Assembly: GCF_002443255.2 (NCBI RefSeq)
Contig: NW_019211458.1
Coordinates: forward strand, 30,775,319 to 30,839,318
Length of the DNA: 64,000 nucleotides
Source: Varroa destructor
Lineage: Eukaryota; Arthropoda; Arachnida; Mesostigmata; Varroidae
Reading direction: 5' to 3'
The translations under genes were made by a program, and so were the position numbers. The notes under the pieces were generated by a model, which saw only the letters and a list, made by a program, of their open reading frames with translations, did no database searches and was not told the DNA's origin. Every line of letters begins with the position of its first letter. The stretch's first letter is position 1. Shown piece after piece: positions 47,857-61,051 of the stretch.

Positions 47857-50800
47857 CTTGGCCGACGAATTCGGTGCCTGTTAAGCAAAAAAAATTTTAA
47901 ATCACGCCCTTTTTTTACACAAAAAGGTAGCTAAATGCAAATAATAGTCGAATGTCGCACACCGAAACGAGCTATAGCACCTCTTCCAATGAATCCAGTG
48001 TTGTAAATATTGTTTGTATAACCGTTGTGGTGATAATGTATTTAGTTCATGTGGTGCTCACCAGGTGGCGTTTTACGCGCCAAATATGAAACGAGGAACC
48101 CCCTGTTTTAAATAATGGAAGAGCTTTTGTGGAAAAATAAGCAGCGTTTATATATATTTTTTGTAGCCAAATACTGGGTCGGAGTACTACATAACCTGAA
48201 TATTTCTGGGCTCTGCTACGGGAACCGTGAGGTGTGCCTGCTTGCTCCTGTCATGCAACACTCATATGTGTTGATGGAGTGTGAATTACATTGTTGTAAT
48301 ATTGTTGCCTAGGGAGCAATTTTTCTGCCTCTAATAGAAAAAAAATATGCGTTAGCAAGGACACTATTTTACGGAACAGACTAATCTAGCTCTGAGACAT
48401 GCATTTTTGAATACCAAACAAGGTAGTTCTTGAAGATTCAATAACATGGAGTCGGCATATTTTTTAGATCTTAAAAGAGGTTTTCTTTTATAGAAACACA
48501 AATCAGCTATTCAAAGTATCAAATAATGCATATTCTCAGATTGTTGACAAAAGCTAATTGAAATTAAATATCAAATAAATTCTGAACTACTACTAATAAA
48601 AGTTGAAGCATTTTTACAGTTACTGTAAATATAGATATAAATATATATAAAGAAAAATGTTTGTTAAAGTTCTTAAAAGTTTGTTAAAGATTGAAAAAAA
48701 TAAATGCGATATTTTCATGCAGATGTATTTGTACTAGCAAACATATTTTGCTCACGAAAGTTACAATGAATCGAAATTATTTTATTATTAAGATATCTCT
48801 GTAATATACATAGAAGGAAACCGTGACCCAGAATACCCCACTACGTTACCACATTAACCGACCACACCACTGACACTGCTAACGTTTCTATATTTATACA
48901 GACATAATAATTAGAAATAAGAAAATAGCACACATTTATCTATTTAGTACTATCCCTTTTTCTTCTTATCCTTTATTACGAATCTCATATCCATTTTCGT
49001 TCTTTTATTGATCGTCATAACGGATACTGTCAACGCGTCACATTATAATAACAAGACGGGATTGCACATACTCGCTATGGCACCGGTCTAACTTCTTTAT
49101 GTCTCGGTATAGTAGACGCCCGGCTCGGCGTTATCGGTGGCATAGTTTAATTATTGACAAAAAAAACCCACCGAAGTACGCAGTCAGTCCAAATGTTCTA
49201 TTCATGTCAGTTGGTTTCCACTTAACACTGTTAAGGGATGTTACAATACTTGATTTTATACTGGAGAAAATCAAAACGGTAAATGATTCAGTATTTTGCT
49301 AAGAAACTTAATCGTATATCAATACCGGTCGTTGCTGTTCGACAACTTGAGCCTTCTCCTCAGTTGTTCCGACCAGCAGATCTGAAGGAGATTTATTCGT
49401 TTTTCTGATAGAAATTTGTAGACATCGCTGTAATAACGTAGATGCGTATTGCGGTGAAGCTATTCATGTTCGCCTTTATGCCGCACAATACGTTTTATTA
49501 GCCTATACCGCTTATATTGCAGTTAATCGGGATAAAACTTATTTATGTGTTTGTTTTATGTACGTACTCATTGTTAACAATTCTCACATTATGCGATATT
49601 TGAATGATAACTTGTGAAATAATATTACATAAATTATGGTGATCGGCAAACACCGATTTCTGATTGTTAAGCGCATTTGTTCTCTACAACAGAGGCCTTT
49701 TGGGGCTGTTGTTCTTGTGTTTAAATTCATCTTTCTAGCATTTCATTTCATCAGTATTTTTGCTTCATTGTCAATAATTTGATTCGACTACAATGATCGG
49801 TGAGAAGTATAAATTCTCCCCGATTTATTTCATTACATTTTTGTGACCACATCTTTTTTTCGTAGTACACCAACTGGGGACTTTTAGAGGGATAATAATA
49901 ATAAGAATAATAGCAATATTTATCATATTTAATACGCCTATGTATATGACTCTTTTTCTATCGCCGTTCTTATATATTTATCTTATTATGAATACTTGTG
50001 TGTGTTCATATGTTTTTCGTACATCTCCAAACCCCCTCTTTATTCATCGTTCTCCGTCTCTCTTCGTATATAATATTGTTTATAATTCCTATGTGTTTCA
50101 TATTATGTACAACAGCATACAAATCATACAGACGGAAAGAGTGTGAGTGACTAGCAAAAATATCCAACGAGAATTCGTTCCCCCGCGCTTTTGCCACCCT
50201 TATCATCATCGCCGTCGTGTGAGATTCACTATCGTACGCAGACGTGTAAATAAATCTCATAATAAACCACAAACCAGAGCGACATAGCATATCGCTTTAT
50301 CAAAAAACTCTTAATTCGATACGATACATGTACACACACATCACATTTGCCTCGTTCTGCTGTGTAACATCGCACTTCACTTGATCTCGCACAGTGATCT
50401 CATCGACGAATCGCCTGGTGCTGAAAACCCGTTCTGGTGCATCAGTCGATGGCTCAAGGCATTCTCATGGGAGCGTTCATAAGGCGTGCAGTCTATGGGA
50501 AAAGACTAATTAATAGGATCGTTTACTCTGTCTATATATTCGACATGCTCATGTATTGGTATCGATAGGTATTTGTAGATACATTGTTTAATGATACTGA
50601 ATTCGAATGAGAACAAAGGGGATAAAGGAAGCCACCAAAAATATGGACCAGTTATTTGGGAACATACCGTTATTTGGGTGCTGCCACTAAGTCAAAGGTA
50701 TGAAGCGATTTTGAGTAAAGCTGGTAAAAATACATGGTCTTCCTTTTACCCCAATTGTGACTTTGTGTGTAACATCTACGACTTTTGGCTGCTGAAATGC

Positions 50801-51655
50801 TTGTTTTGATTCAGTCTAATGGTCCTACTGATGTTTATCCGTATGTCGTATTTAGGATTGAGTCTTCAATGAAGTGAATTATAAAAAAACATTATAATTT
50901 GAGCGTATTAAGCGTTAAACTTAAATGCGTGTGTTGCTATAAATGATATGAGTTGGATTTAAATAGTATATACAGAAAGAGAAATGTCGGCAAACTTGTA
51001 ATTTGTAAGTAGAGCGCATTAAGTTTTTTTTTGTATACATAAGACAAATGGACAAAACGCAACGATGTCTGTGAGGTAGCACGGATGTGCTCAAAACGAC
51101 ACAGCAACACTCGCACAGATCAGACTCTCGTGGTCAGACGCGGACAAATACTGGCGGGTCATATCTAGAGAAGAATAAAAATGAATAAAAACTGTTCTGT
51201 ATGTACATTGTTGCGCGTTATCTGTACATTAGGGTAGATTTAAGTTGGGTTCGCTGCCGGCCGAGCATTAAAATGCCGAACTGTGTCATCATTACCATTA
51301 CAAGTGCATCACTTGCCAAAGCTTCACCTTTAATTTCTAATCAGTGGCAGAAAAGTCCTCAATACGTACAAATATCTCTATGCAGACTCCTCTCATTGCT
51401 TACTAAATTAGCAATTGTGCTGATAAAAAAACAGCGAGTTACACTGGACCATTGAACCACGTTCTCGTTGCTAACACGTTAATTTAAAGTCATTTCGAAG
51501 GAGTTCGGCTTATGCCTTGTTTGCCTTGTGGATACCATTGCGCACTCGTCGAAACAGGCTCTGTCCAGGTGGCGGGGCGTCGGCGATCGGTTGTTTTATA
51601 ATTACGCCTCATTTCAAGCCGCAGATGAGGCGTTGTGAGGTGTGTGTTGGATTGG
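47857..51655. other. RPB2 upstream flank and possible 3' UTR of the zinc-finger gene
   Basis: No recognised coding sequence. The part next to 47856 should hold the RPB2 promoter on the minus strand. The part below 51656 is downstream of the zinc-finger stop and may be its 3' UTR. It is AT-rich with short (AAT)n-like runs near 49892-49912. No obvious terminal signal was singled out. Confidence 0.45.
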
Positions 51656-52375
51656 CTAGGGATCAGGGTAAACGCGAACGCTGCTGTTGCAGAGACTCTC
51701 TTCTAGCCCATGCAAGCGAACCATGTGCTCCTTGACGCGTCCGCGCCTAAAACTGCGAAAGTCGCAACGGGGACAGCCGTAAGGACGATGGCCTGTATGC
51801 CTAGACCTGAAATAGTAACGATGGTAATAAAATATGAACTAATTTTAAATTTAGACAGTCAAAATGAGGGCAACGGGGACTATAACGATGAACATAGATT
51901 TTCACTTTCCTAACTGTTAGGACAAAGTAAAAAAGTTGGAACTTATTTCTATTGATATAATCCTTGAAACTAGTGTTTCACATAAAACGCATCCGTTTTT
52001 TTATCTCAAGCAATACGTAGAAGAAAATCTACCGGACATTATATACTCATTGACATCAAAAAACGATCATAGAAAACATACTGTGAGATTTACAGTTCAA
52101 GCAATATCGTACCTGACGTGATACACGACATTTGATGAGTTTACCGATTTATAACCACACAAACAACAGACATGATTGCCATCGAGGAGGTATTTAATGT
52201 TTTTATGGGTTACTCTACGCTGCGTGCTTTGTCCACTGGTCTCCTGCTCGAGAGCTTCTTCAAAAGGAGTTCCGTGCAACCCATTAAGAATTCCTTCTGT
52301 GAATAACATAAACTCCGCAGCAGCTGGAAAGACAAAAGCAACGCTTACGTCAAATGATTGTTGTGGGTAGCTCAT
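51656..52375 (-). CDS. Protein with two C2H2 zinc fingers, 2 coding exons
   Basis: Exon 52375-52113 and exon 51806-51656 join at a donor GTACGA and an acceptor with a good pyrimidine tract (TTTCAG), in phase, to 137 residues. Finger 1 has C70, C73, H86, H91 and spans the splice junction; finger 2 has C99, C102, H115, H120. Both are C-x2-C-x12-H-x4-H, joined by a linker HTGHRPYGC close to the usual TGEKPY. This layout fits a nuclear DNA-binding protein, and paired terminal fingers after a non-conserved region are common in arthropod BTB-zinc-finger and related factors. No BTB domain was found here. An in-frame TAG lies immediately before the ATG at 52375. The sequence TAATTAG could equally be an acceptor, so upstream exons are possible. 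The specific orthologue is unknown. The second exon has only 50 codons and is easily missed. Confidence 0.75.
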
Positions 52376-55348
52376 CTAATTAGTATTTCAGGTCGATACA
52401 GCCTCTCACCAGCACAAGCAAATATACGCGAAAATCATGCAAGGACCATTGCAGGGACAAATATGCTATGTTAACAATAACCCCTAAGCTGGTTGGTTTA
52501 ATTACATTTATTTTAAAAACAACGTATATTTTATTCAAGCTGTGTGATGCAGTCTAAGGACTTCTAATGAACCGCTGCTGACAAGCCTTGCAGAAGTATG
52601 TCTACAGGATGTTTGTGTTCGAAATCTGAAAGAAAAAAGTGAATTAGTCACGCTAAAGATAAACTAATGCTCAATCTCGTACTGTTCTACGATAAAAATC
52701 AATCAGAGTTTTGTCTGCTATAACGGTTAGTTCTTGCGAATTTTATACTTGGTCCGACTATAAATAATTGACCATGACATCATATTCTATTGCTATTACC
52801 CATAACCCATTTGTGCGTATGTAACAAATATAGTCTTGCTTCGAAGCATATTCCTTTTCACGTCTTGTTATTATTTTGATTAATACTGTATCGTCTTTTT
52901 TTCAATCATAGAGTCACCGATACGCACACGCCCACACATCGACGGGTATCACAAACGAGCCTAAAGCATTGCGAACGAGAGGACGACTACGCACGTACAG
53001 AGATATATCGAAACATATAGACACTTTATAGCACCATAGGGTTCGGTTTTAGTTTCTAGAGTCATTTCGACTTCGTGTAATGCGTCAGTTCCATCAAATA
53101 AATGACTATCACGTCAACCGCAAGCATTTAAAACTATAGGCACTTGTCACTGATTTCGTCTCTCGCCGCTACAACGTAGGCGTCTCATTGTTGGTGCTGT
53201 CACACGTTCAATTCAGCATCCCTACGCGCAGCACATCAGTAACCTCAATTGTTCCTATAGGCTGAAGCTTACCTCGTTCTTCGCCTTTATTAACTCGGGT
53301 TCTTTCTCCAGGAAAAGACAGTCTATTAAATATTGGCAATCGTCGTTCTGCATTCATGGACTGTATTTGTAGGTCTTCTTAGTTCTCCATAACAACTGCA
53401 GAACCTAAAACTGTAGTAGTACGCGCTGAAAAGATTTCGTCCTAAAACTCACACTAACCTTCGCATATTCGTACGTGTGTGGGTATATATGAATTCTAAC
53501 AGCAAACATCTAACGGGCGGGACAGCGTTTGGCATCCGTGTAGCCCCATTGCACTATCTACAACCCCTCAACAGAGGGACCAGTCGAGGAGACATCAGCG
53601 AGTGGCGCGGCCACGGGCGTAACAACACATCAGACAAAGCGCTGAATACCGCCGACGACAGCGGAGTGGCAAGCACCACTGGTAGCAGTAGGAATAGCGG
53701 CAGGGGCGGCAGGAGCAGAACCTCAGTGGAAACTCGCTGAACAGAGAGGCTGCTGGCTGCAGCCACCCTGCCGTTGGTATGCTCCCTTCTCCTCGAAGAG
53801 CTCGCTTTCCTCCAATGCATTTCCCGCTGAGCCAAACACAACTCCATAACCCCCTAACCCCTCGGCATTACCCCTTCATCCACACTTCTTCTCTCTCTTG
53901 AAACCGCTTCGAATTAACATATAGACAGCAACGTATTGGCAGAGAAGGCGAGAGAGAACGCTACATGGAAGGAGAAGAGGAAACCGTATCAGAGTGGGTA
54001 CACAGCAGCAATAGCTGAGGAGTTGCAGCGGCAGAACTAGCATCACGAGCAGTGTGGGGGTGGGCAACGAACTCAACGTAAACATAGAGAAAGAGAACCC
54101 GGTGGAGGTCGGGGGAGGGCGGAGCGAAAGCCCAAAAACTACAACTGCCATCGCTAGCAGCAACATCAGCACCAACACTTCCATTGAGAGGAAAGGACGG
54201 CTAGGCAGGCAAGCTGAAAAATAGACAAAGACCAGGCGGGACACATCGCGCACCAAATAGGCCAACTTGTGTATGGGCACGATATGCAGTAATACGATTT
54301 ATAACCGAGCAACAGTACGGTATGAACAAATATACAAGAAATCGAATCATCCTTCTACCGGCACGATGGTCCCAAAGACATCGTGCATGCTGTCTTAAAC
54401 AAAACAGTTTTCCGTTTACTTGCCTCCTAGCAAATAGTTGGAGCAGGGTCTTAACTTGAGTCCGGACGATTACGGGATGAAAGATTGGCCTATACCGAAA
54501 ATTAAGCAGAGAGAAGGTAAAACAATCCGACGTAAAATTATCTCTAAAATTTTGAAAGTAGTACTAAGAACAGATAGTTGGCGGAAGAGAAAGTACTAGA
54601 ATTCGATCAATAGGGGATACTCTAAATATAAATCGATGGCTATGTAAATGCAGAAGGGACTACGTAAAAGGATATGAAGGCGGAGAAACGTACAGCTGGT
54701 ACGAGCCGCAAACAAGGAACAGAAAGCCACAACATATCGGAAGTTATTTTGTCAGATCGTACAGCGAGCAAACAAGGGTCGCCATGAGGTAGGAGAGAGA
54801 AGATTAACAGGGGCTATGCAAGAGAGCAAAAAATATTGGTCTGGAGATTAAGAAAGCTAGACAGGTCAAGCGGAAAGAATATGTATTTATATTTCCTCAT
54901 ATTATGCCTTATTTTTTAAAGAGTAACACAGGTTACTATAAGTGCGAATATTTAACGAATGACATGTTTCGATGACATTGCAGAATATTAGTATTGCATT
55001 ATCTCACGGCTGCATGCAGTTCTTCTACAGAGTTGTTAAGAAGCCATTTCGGTCTGGGCTGGGTTAGCCTCTCAGGCATAATTGGAATAAGCGTTGAATA
55101 AATGCAAAAACAACTTTCTGAGCATAAAAATGCCTGTTGGCGCAGGGTTTAGACAGAGGTGATGACACGAGAAAAATGATTACCCTTTTGCATTAACTAC
55201 TGACGACATGGAGTAAGTCGGATTGACGGTAGTGAAATGGCGTGTTTGCCAATGTAATGCTATCGGCTGAGATCTTGCTTAGCACTAATATTTCACTATA
55301 GAAGACAGGCACTGTCCAAGATAAGACAGTATCTGACACATTGCTGCA

Positions 55349-55380
55349 ACATAGGAGGTATTCTACAGTTCCTCCTATGT
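55349..55380. repeat. Inverted repeat, 10-bp stem and 12-base loop
   Basis: ACATAGGAGG and CCTCCTATGT pair perfectly around a 12-base loop. No adjacent T-run or gene end gives it a clear role. Confidence 0.6.
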
Positions 55381-58300
55381 GGCTGAAGAGATGGGAAATA
55401 AAGATCAGAGCTGGAACTTTATAAAATACATCGACAAAACTCGTTAAATTTCAATGCTTGGTTGAACCTATTTCCTCATAGTGGAAAAAGTGAACATACA
55501 AAAACGGTTGTGAAATTATCTAAACGGGGCATTTAATGATAGAATTACAACCTTTAATTTTTTATTACGTCTCAATTCGTTTAGACTTCAATTCGTTTAG
55601 ATTTTATACGCTAAGTTGTTAATTGACCAAATGTTAATGTCCTCTTACTCACCGATGCTTTATTAACGTGTTAACCTAAGTCGCTTGCATAGCGCTGAAA
55701 TATCATCTAAACACGCACCACAACGACTTGTGAATAAGATATTCGATTTTATTTTGAGAGGCCAAACGTATTTGACAATCCTTTTTCCCTGTGCCGAAAA
55801 AAGAGCATTTTTGGTAGCTACCTACCGTACTGTAATATTTTTAAAAGGTATTTCTTTACAATTACAATTTTTTCCTTCAGCATGAAACCTCGCAGGATTT
55901 TGAACGCAACGTTGCCCTTCGCTGACACATAATCTGTAGTTGATGAAAATCGCAGATGTCTACAGTTCCATTAGATGCTATTACGAAAGCCGTCGTTAAG
56001 CCTCATGATGTGCCTGTTTTATTCTGTCTCATGAAATAAATTATTCCATCACGACAAAGATTTCTGTGAACAAGTTTTGCGCGGATATCCAGATTCGAAC
56101 GACCAGCAAAACACTCCTAATTTCACTCTCGTTACCGTCCCATGCATCGCCGAGAGGTATCTACATACATATAGGTAATGGAAGTGTCATGCATATATAA
56201 TTTCAGATAGGACCTCGTCCGATACCGCTGTTTTCAAAACAGGTAAAAATTCGCCAGTCCTAGTCCAAAAGGGGTTCATAGTTTCGCAGTCTATTTGATG
56301 ACTACCAAAAAGTCTCCATATGAGTTTTATTTGGTAGCCTTCATTGAGCATTTTGGTAATACCTTCGCCTTTCTTAAGACATCCCATATTTTTAACCTAA
56401 ACCATTTTTTATCAGCTAGGAAGCTACGTTATGGTTGTCATCCTCGGTGATAAGTCTTGCCCTTCACACCAAATTAGTTGCCTCATAAGTCAATAAGTGT
56501 TTGTGTGGAGCCTCAGTTATCTGCAGCTTTTACTAATGTATGTTATAATTCCACATATGGTCATCCCTTCTACACTTTTTTTCTACACGTCGATTTCGAA
56601 CCCTTCCTATTATTTCCTGAATCGGGTTCTCTAGCTGCTGCTTGTTGTTTGTGAACAAACGAGCACTCTTAATTGACAGATAGTAGACGCGCCCGAAAAG
56701 AAAGATTAGTTTGCATACACTCTTTTTCATTTTAAAAAGTTACCGTATTGTAAAACAGCCCGTGCCTTTGCATAGTCCCCCAACAGCGCAGTTTTAGAAC
56801 GCTACCTCCTGAATGTATCCGGATGAATGAATTTGGTTAATCATGTCACGGGAATGAATTTAAAACCACGATTATAATTCAATGACTCTGGCGAGTTTTC
56901 CTACGAGTTCAGATCTACATGTTAATAATTATTCTTTGTGCAATTTTTTATAACTTTTAACTATTTACAGATCATAAGTGACCAAAAATAACTCTTTTTT
57001 CTCAAATTTTACTTTGCCCTTATGTTTGCTTAATGTTAAAATTCTTTCTAGATATGTGTTTACTAAGGACGGGAGTTTTATGACTACCATTATTTTTCTT
57101 AAGAAAATTTTGGATTGTTTCTTATGGCTTTTAACTAGTGAATTTTTAGGGCAGGCCGTGTTCCTATTTTATGGATCCCTTACTTGATTCAAAATTCTTA
57201 TTAACGACTATAACTGGTTTATTTGATTAGTGTACAGATTAGAGTACATCTCGAAAAGGGACCTGATACCTAAAAAAAAAATTAAAAAATGCGCCTTTAC
57301 ATTATTTTAAAATTGCGTTCTCTTAGTCAGTCTCATCGTCCTCGAAATCATTGCAAAAGACCGACTATATATACATCCTATACTCGTGAAGTAATTATAT
57401 CACTTTTTTAATTTTAATTTGGCGACCAATCGCGTTGATGACAAAGGTGTAAAAATATATTTTGTTAGTAATCTTAAAAAAATCTATTGCATCTCATCTA
57501 TTGATCTCAAGAGAGACCATTTTCGGGACCTCGATATTTTTTTTATACGAATGTATTTTTTTAATGGAAAGGCGGGTCTACAATTTATCACCTTCGATAA
57601 ATCTTTTGAATTGAAGCAAACATATCTGTTCCATGTTTTATAAAGTTAATACGTTTAAACAATTTGATGATTTTTCGATTATTGTTCTGTAAAACATCTG
57701 TTAAAGTGTCCTCATTTAATAGTTCTTTTCAAACCCAAGCAAGCCTCGATTAGTAGCTAACAAGCTGTTTAAAAACAGATTCTCCTTTTGAAAATATTAT
57801 GTTAATTATAAGCTAATATATATATATATATGGAAGTGATTTGAACCTAGGGAATTACCTGAACTAATCGCCAAAGTTTGACGGTTTCAAACGCAACTTA
57901 AATCGCAACTTCGTCTGGTTTTTTCTGCAAGTGTATATTCCAATAGTGACTTCTACTTTAAAACTGCCGAAAAATATCTCAGAAGTTGTCAAACTTTACA
58001 GACGGTGTCATTTTATTTAACACTTTAACTTTGTGGTTTCTAAGGTTACTAAATTTTTAATACACAAAAATTATTTTTCCTTTTTCTTTCATTCCATTAG
58101 TTTCGTGGCTAGATAGAAGAATTATTAAAGTCCAGAGAAACGCTGCAGGATCATTATCGTAAATTCACCACACCACTCTGTGTTTACAAAGCGCGAATCA
58201 TTGATATGTGGAAAAACATAAAATATGTTTGTTTAGAAAGTATATTTATCACCCATACACATAAATAAACTCTCAGCACATTTCTGTACCTACTCATGCA

Positions 58301-58734
58301 AAGGCCTTCATTGTTTTAATTTAGTGACCTCATATTTTAGTGTAGAATAAGAGCACGAACTATTTTTCTTATATCTGAAAATTGTTAATTGGAGCATTCA
58401 AACATACGGTTGACGATCATGAATCACTGAATTATTTTTAAACATAGTTGCTTATAAAATGTTTAAAAATAAACATTCGATACACCCTTAAACGCTGGGT
58501 TACAAAAAAATCTACTCATGCAAATTTTCCAAAATTCCATGACCACGTTGAAGTTGTAATTATTACTATGGAGAGATGATCCCGAATATATTGGTACACT
58601 TTTACTAGGTCTACAGGCTCGCCCAATTTTTTTTTCATATCCGAAATATATTTTGGCCTGTTTTTAACTAAACAAAAATAAATAGCATTTTTCTTGCTAT
58701 ACCAATACTCCGTGTCTCATAAGAGCTGTGAAAA

Positions 58735-58736
<2 letters not shown>

Positions 58737-58770
<34 letters not shown>
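58737..58770. repeat. (AT)17 microsatellite
   Basis: An uninterrupted alternating AT run in AT-rich non-coding sequence, probably length-polymorphic. Confidence 0.9.
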
Positions 58771-58775
<5 letters not shown>

Positions 58776-59468
58776 CCAAGTAAATGGATATACATCCCGT
58801 AATTATACTCCCCGGTAGATAAAAGGTTTTTGTCCTTACTAAACTGAGTTGACGGGATTTTGAAAAACGATTGTTAAATGACGTAACGTGTAAGATTTCG
58901 GCATAAAGGAAACTTTGTTAAGCTATCGAATGTCGGTCGAACGAAGCTTTCGATTGTACAAAATATCATTTGCGCAGCTTTAGAAGAGCGCTTCGTAGAT
59001 CTTACCTATTTCATAATAAGTGTTTTAACTGAATTTTATGGCAGTTTACGCATGTTAGGGAGTTTCGTTCTGTTTATATGAAGATCAGTGTAACACCGTT
59101 GACAGCATTTTTTTCTAATTTATTGTAAATTACTTTAAGGATGCAGCCGATTTTCTGCAATGGTCCTGTAAGCAATCGGGCATGCATTGGTATCAGTTTG
59201 CAAGGAGACTGGGTACACATCGATGGCAAAACCTGTATCGGTGTGCAAATCTTGCCCGTTAAATCGATTTAAAAACCGAATCCAATGCTGAAAGCTGTAT
59301 CAATTCATGGCCCAATGCCGCCATGCATCGCGAATTAGCACCAAAGAGAATGTCGCAAGCGCTACACCTAGGAACGTATTGGATCCCACGACAACTATCG
59401 GTCACGACCTACCGTAGAGCTTTACACTGCTAACTCTGATCAAACCACACCTCTCTTCTTTATCTAAA

Positions 59469-59510
59469 CACAATCGTAACTAATATTTGCAAATATTAGT
59501 TGCGATTTTG
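59469..59510. repeat. Near-perfect palindrome, 21-bp arms with two mismatches
   Basis: Arms meet at TTTGCAAA with no spacer. The inner 12 bp of each arm match perfectly and the outer 9 bp contain two mismatches. It resembles the palindrome at 15472 in size but not in sequence. It may be a fold-back element remnant. Confidence 0.75.
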
Positions 59511-59857
59511 TAACTAACAAGCTATTGTAGGATTGGACAGAATACTTCATGAAAGAAGTTCTTTCAGCTCTAAACGAGTTCACACCGGCATCGTTACTGA
59601 AACTTTGATCTCTAGGATAGGTTATACACATATTTTCTATTTATAGCTGTTTTCCCGCAGTAATAATTACAGCGCCATAAATACACCACATTTCACTACG
59701 CAGTGTCTAGCAAAGAGATACAATGATGATTCAAATCTACCCACGAATAACTACAGACCACTACGGTTATAGATATACGTAGGTCTAGATACTGTATATT
59801 TTTGTTTTATATAATATTTATATTATTTAATATAAAGGTGCTTTTAAGTACGATAAT

Positions 59858-59957
59858 NNNNNNNNNNNNNNNNNNNNNNNNNNNNNNNNNNNNNNNNNNN
59901 NNNNNNNNNNNNNNNNNNNNNNNNNNNNNNNNNNNNNNNNNNNNNNNNNNNNNNNNN
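59858..59957. other. Assembly gap of 100 N
   Basis: Exactly 100 ambiguous bases, a common placeholder for a gap of unknown size. Flanks on both sides are AT-rich, so a repeat may have broken the assembly. Confidence 0.98.
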
Positions 59958-60999
59958 AATGCAAGAACTATCAATTGAAGCATTAGAAGCCAGTACCTTT
60001 AATTCCCTGTAGTATAGGTATCTAAGGCTGTTGAAGTTCAACAGCACCACAAACTTGAACAAACGTGTAACTTGTAAAACAAGACGATCCTACTTCTAAA
60101 GCTAGAGGATTCAATCCTACAAAGTAGGACAGGCAAAGGTTAATGTTTCGTGTGTCGTGAGAACCAAATTTATTTTCCACCTCCTCGGTGTTCTTTATTT
60201 TCTCTTTGTTTTTTACTCAACTTTGTTTTTTATCTAGCCATCTCTTGAGACAGTACTCATATCAACGTCGTCACAGCAAACCATCATCATTAGTATTTAA
60301 TATTCGTTTTCGCGCACCTCTTCCATTCTTTCGTATATTGGATACAACCTTAATTTTTTCCTCATTCCTAATAATGTCTGACGCCATAATTCTCTGTTTA
60401 CACTTTAACCATATTATTTATTTTTATGTTTTTGTTGTCCTCTTTTATTACTCGATTATACTCGTCACTATAACAACGTGTGTTCTATTTCGTTCGTTTC
60501 AAAGTCTGCGCTACTTTTTCTTTATCATATAGCTAGTCCCAACGTCCTCCAACTTCTACCATCATGTTTTCCTCAACAGCTGTTCTCGTCCACACTTCCT
60601 TGCGATGTTGTCCATTGTCGTCCATAAGCGTTCCTCTTCCTTCTGTTTCTCTCTAAATACAGGGACATCACCACTGCTAGCAGCAAGAGCACCCAATGTT
60701 TTAGAGTGTACACATATAATTTTTTTTGTTCTATTATCCCTTACTCTCTTCGTTTATTGGTTTATGGTGACAGGCGTAATAATAAAATATAGTTGATGGG
60801 TATTCATATATGTACAGGTGTGTTTTTCGATTCGCTTTTCATCATCGTCCTTCCTCGGATGACTTCTGTTACTACTGCTGTTTCCACATAATTATCTCCT
60901 TTTTCATGTTTCCCTCAATAGCCTCACTTCTTCATCACCTTCTTCCCTTCCACTTCGTCGCACTTAGTATATTTCGTAGTAATTAATAATGATCATATC

Positions 61000-61051
<52 letters not shown>

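Larger units (their letters stand above)
52376..59857. other. Region without a recognised gene (zinc-finger upstream flank to the N gap)
   Basis: No family is recognised. From about 53470 to 54900 the plus strand is rich in purines and, up to about 54300, GC-richer, and it supports low-complexity leucine-rich frames on the minus strand. These look compositional and may be long non-coding exons or UTR of the zinc-finger gene. Other contents are a 10-bp hairpin at 55349-55380, a 16-bp tandem duplication near 55572-55602, an (AT)17 run at 58737-58770, a GC-richer patch at 59130-59440 with a short coding-like frame, and an inverted repeat at 59469-59510. Confidence 0.45.

Noticed and set aside
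53876..54280. 134-codon minus-strand frame rich in Leu, Val and Pro
   Set aside because: It follows the pyrimidine bias of that strand, has no family motif or conserved spacing, and neighbours similar low-complexity frames. Judged compositional.
55572..55602. 16-bp tandem duplication (TCAATTCGTTTAGA core, two copies)
   Set aside because: Only two short units in AT-rich DNA. Likely replication slippage with no further significance.
60188..60532. 114-codon plus-strand frame rich in Phe, Ile and Ser
   Set aside because: It arises from a C/T-rich tract. It looks like a membrane protein only because T-rich codons encode hydrophobic residues.
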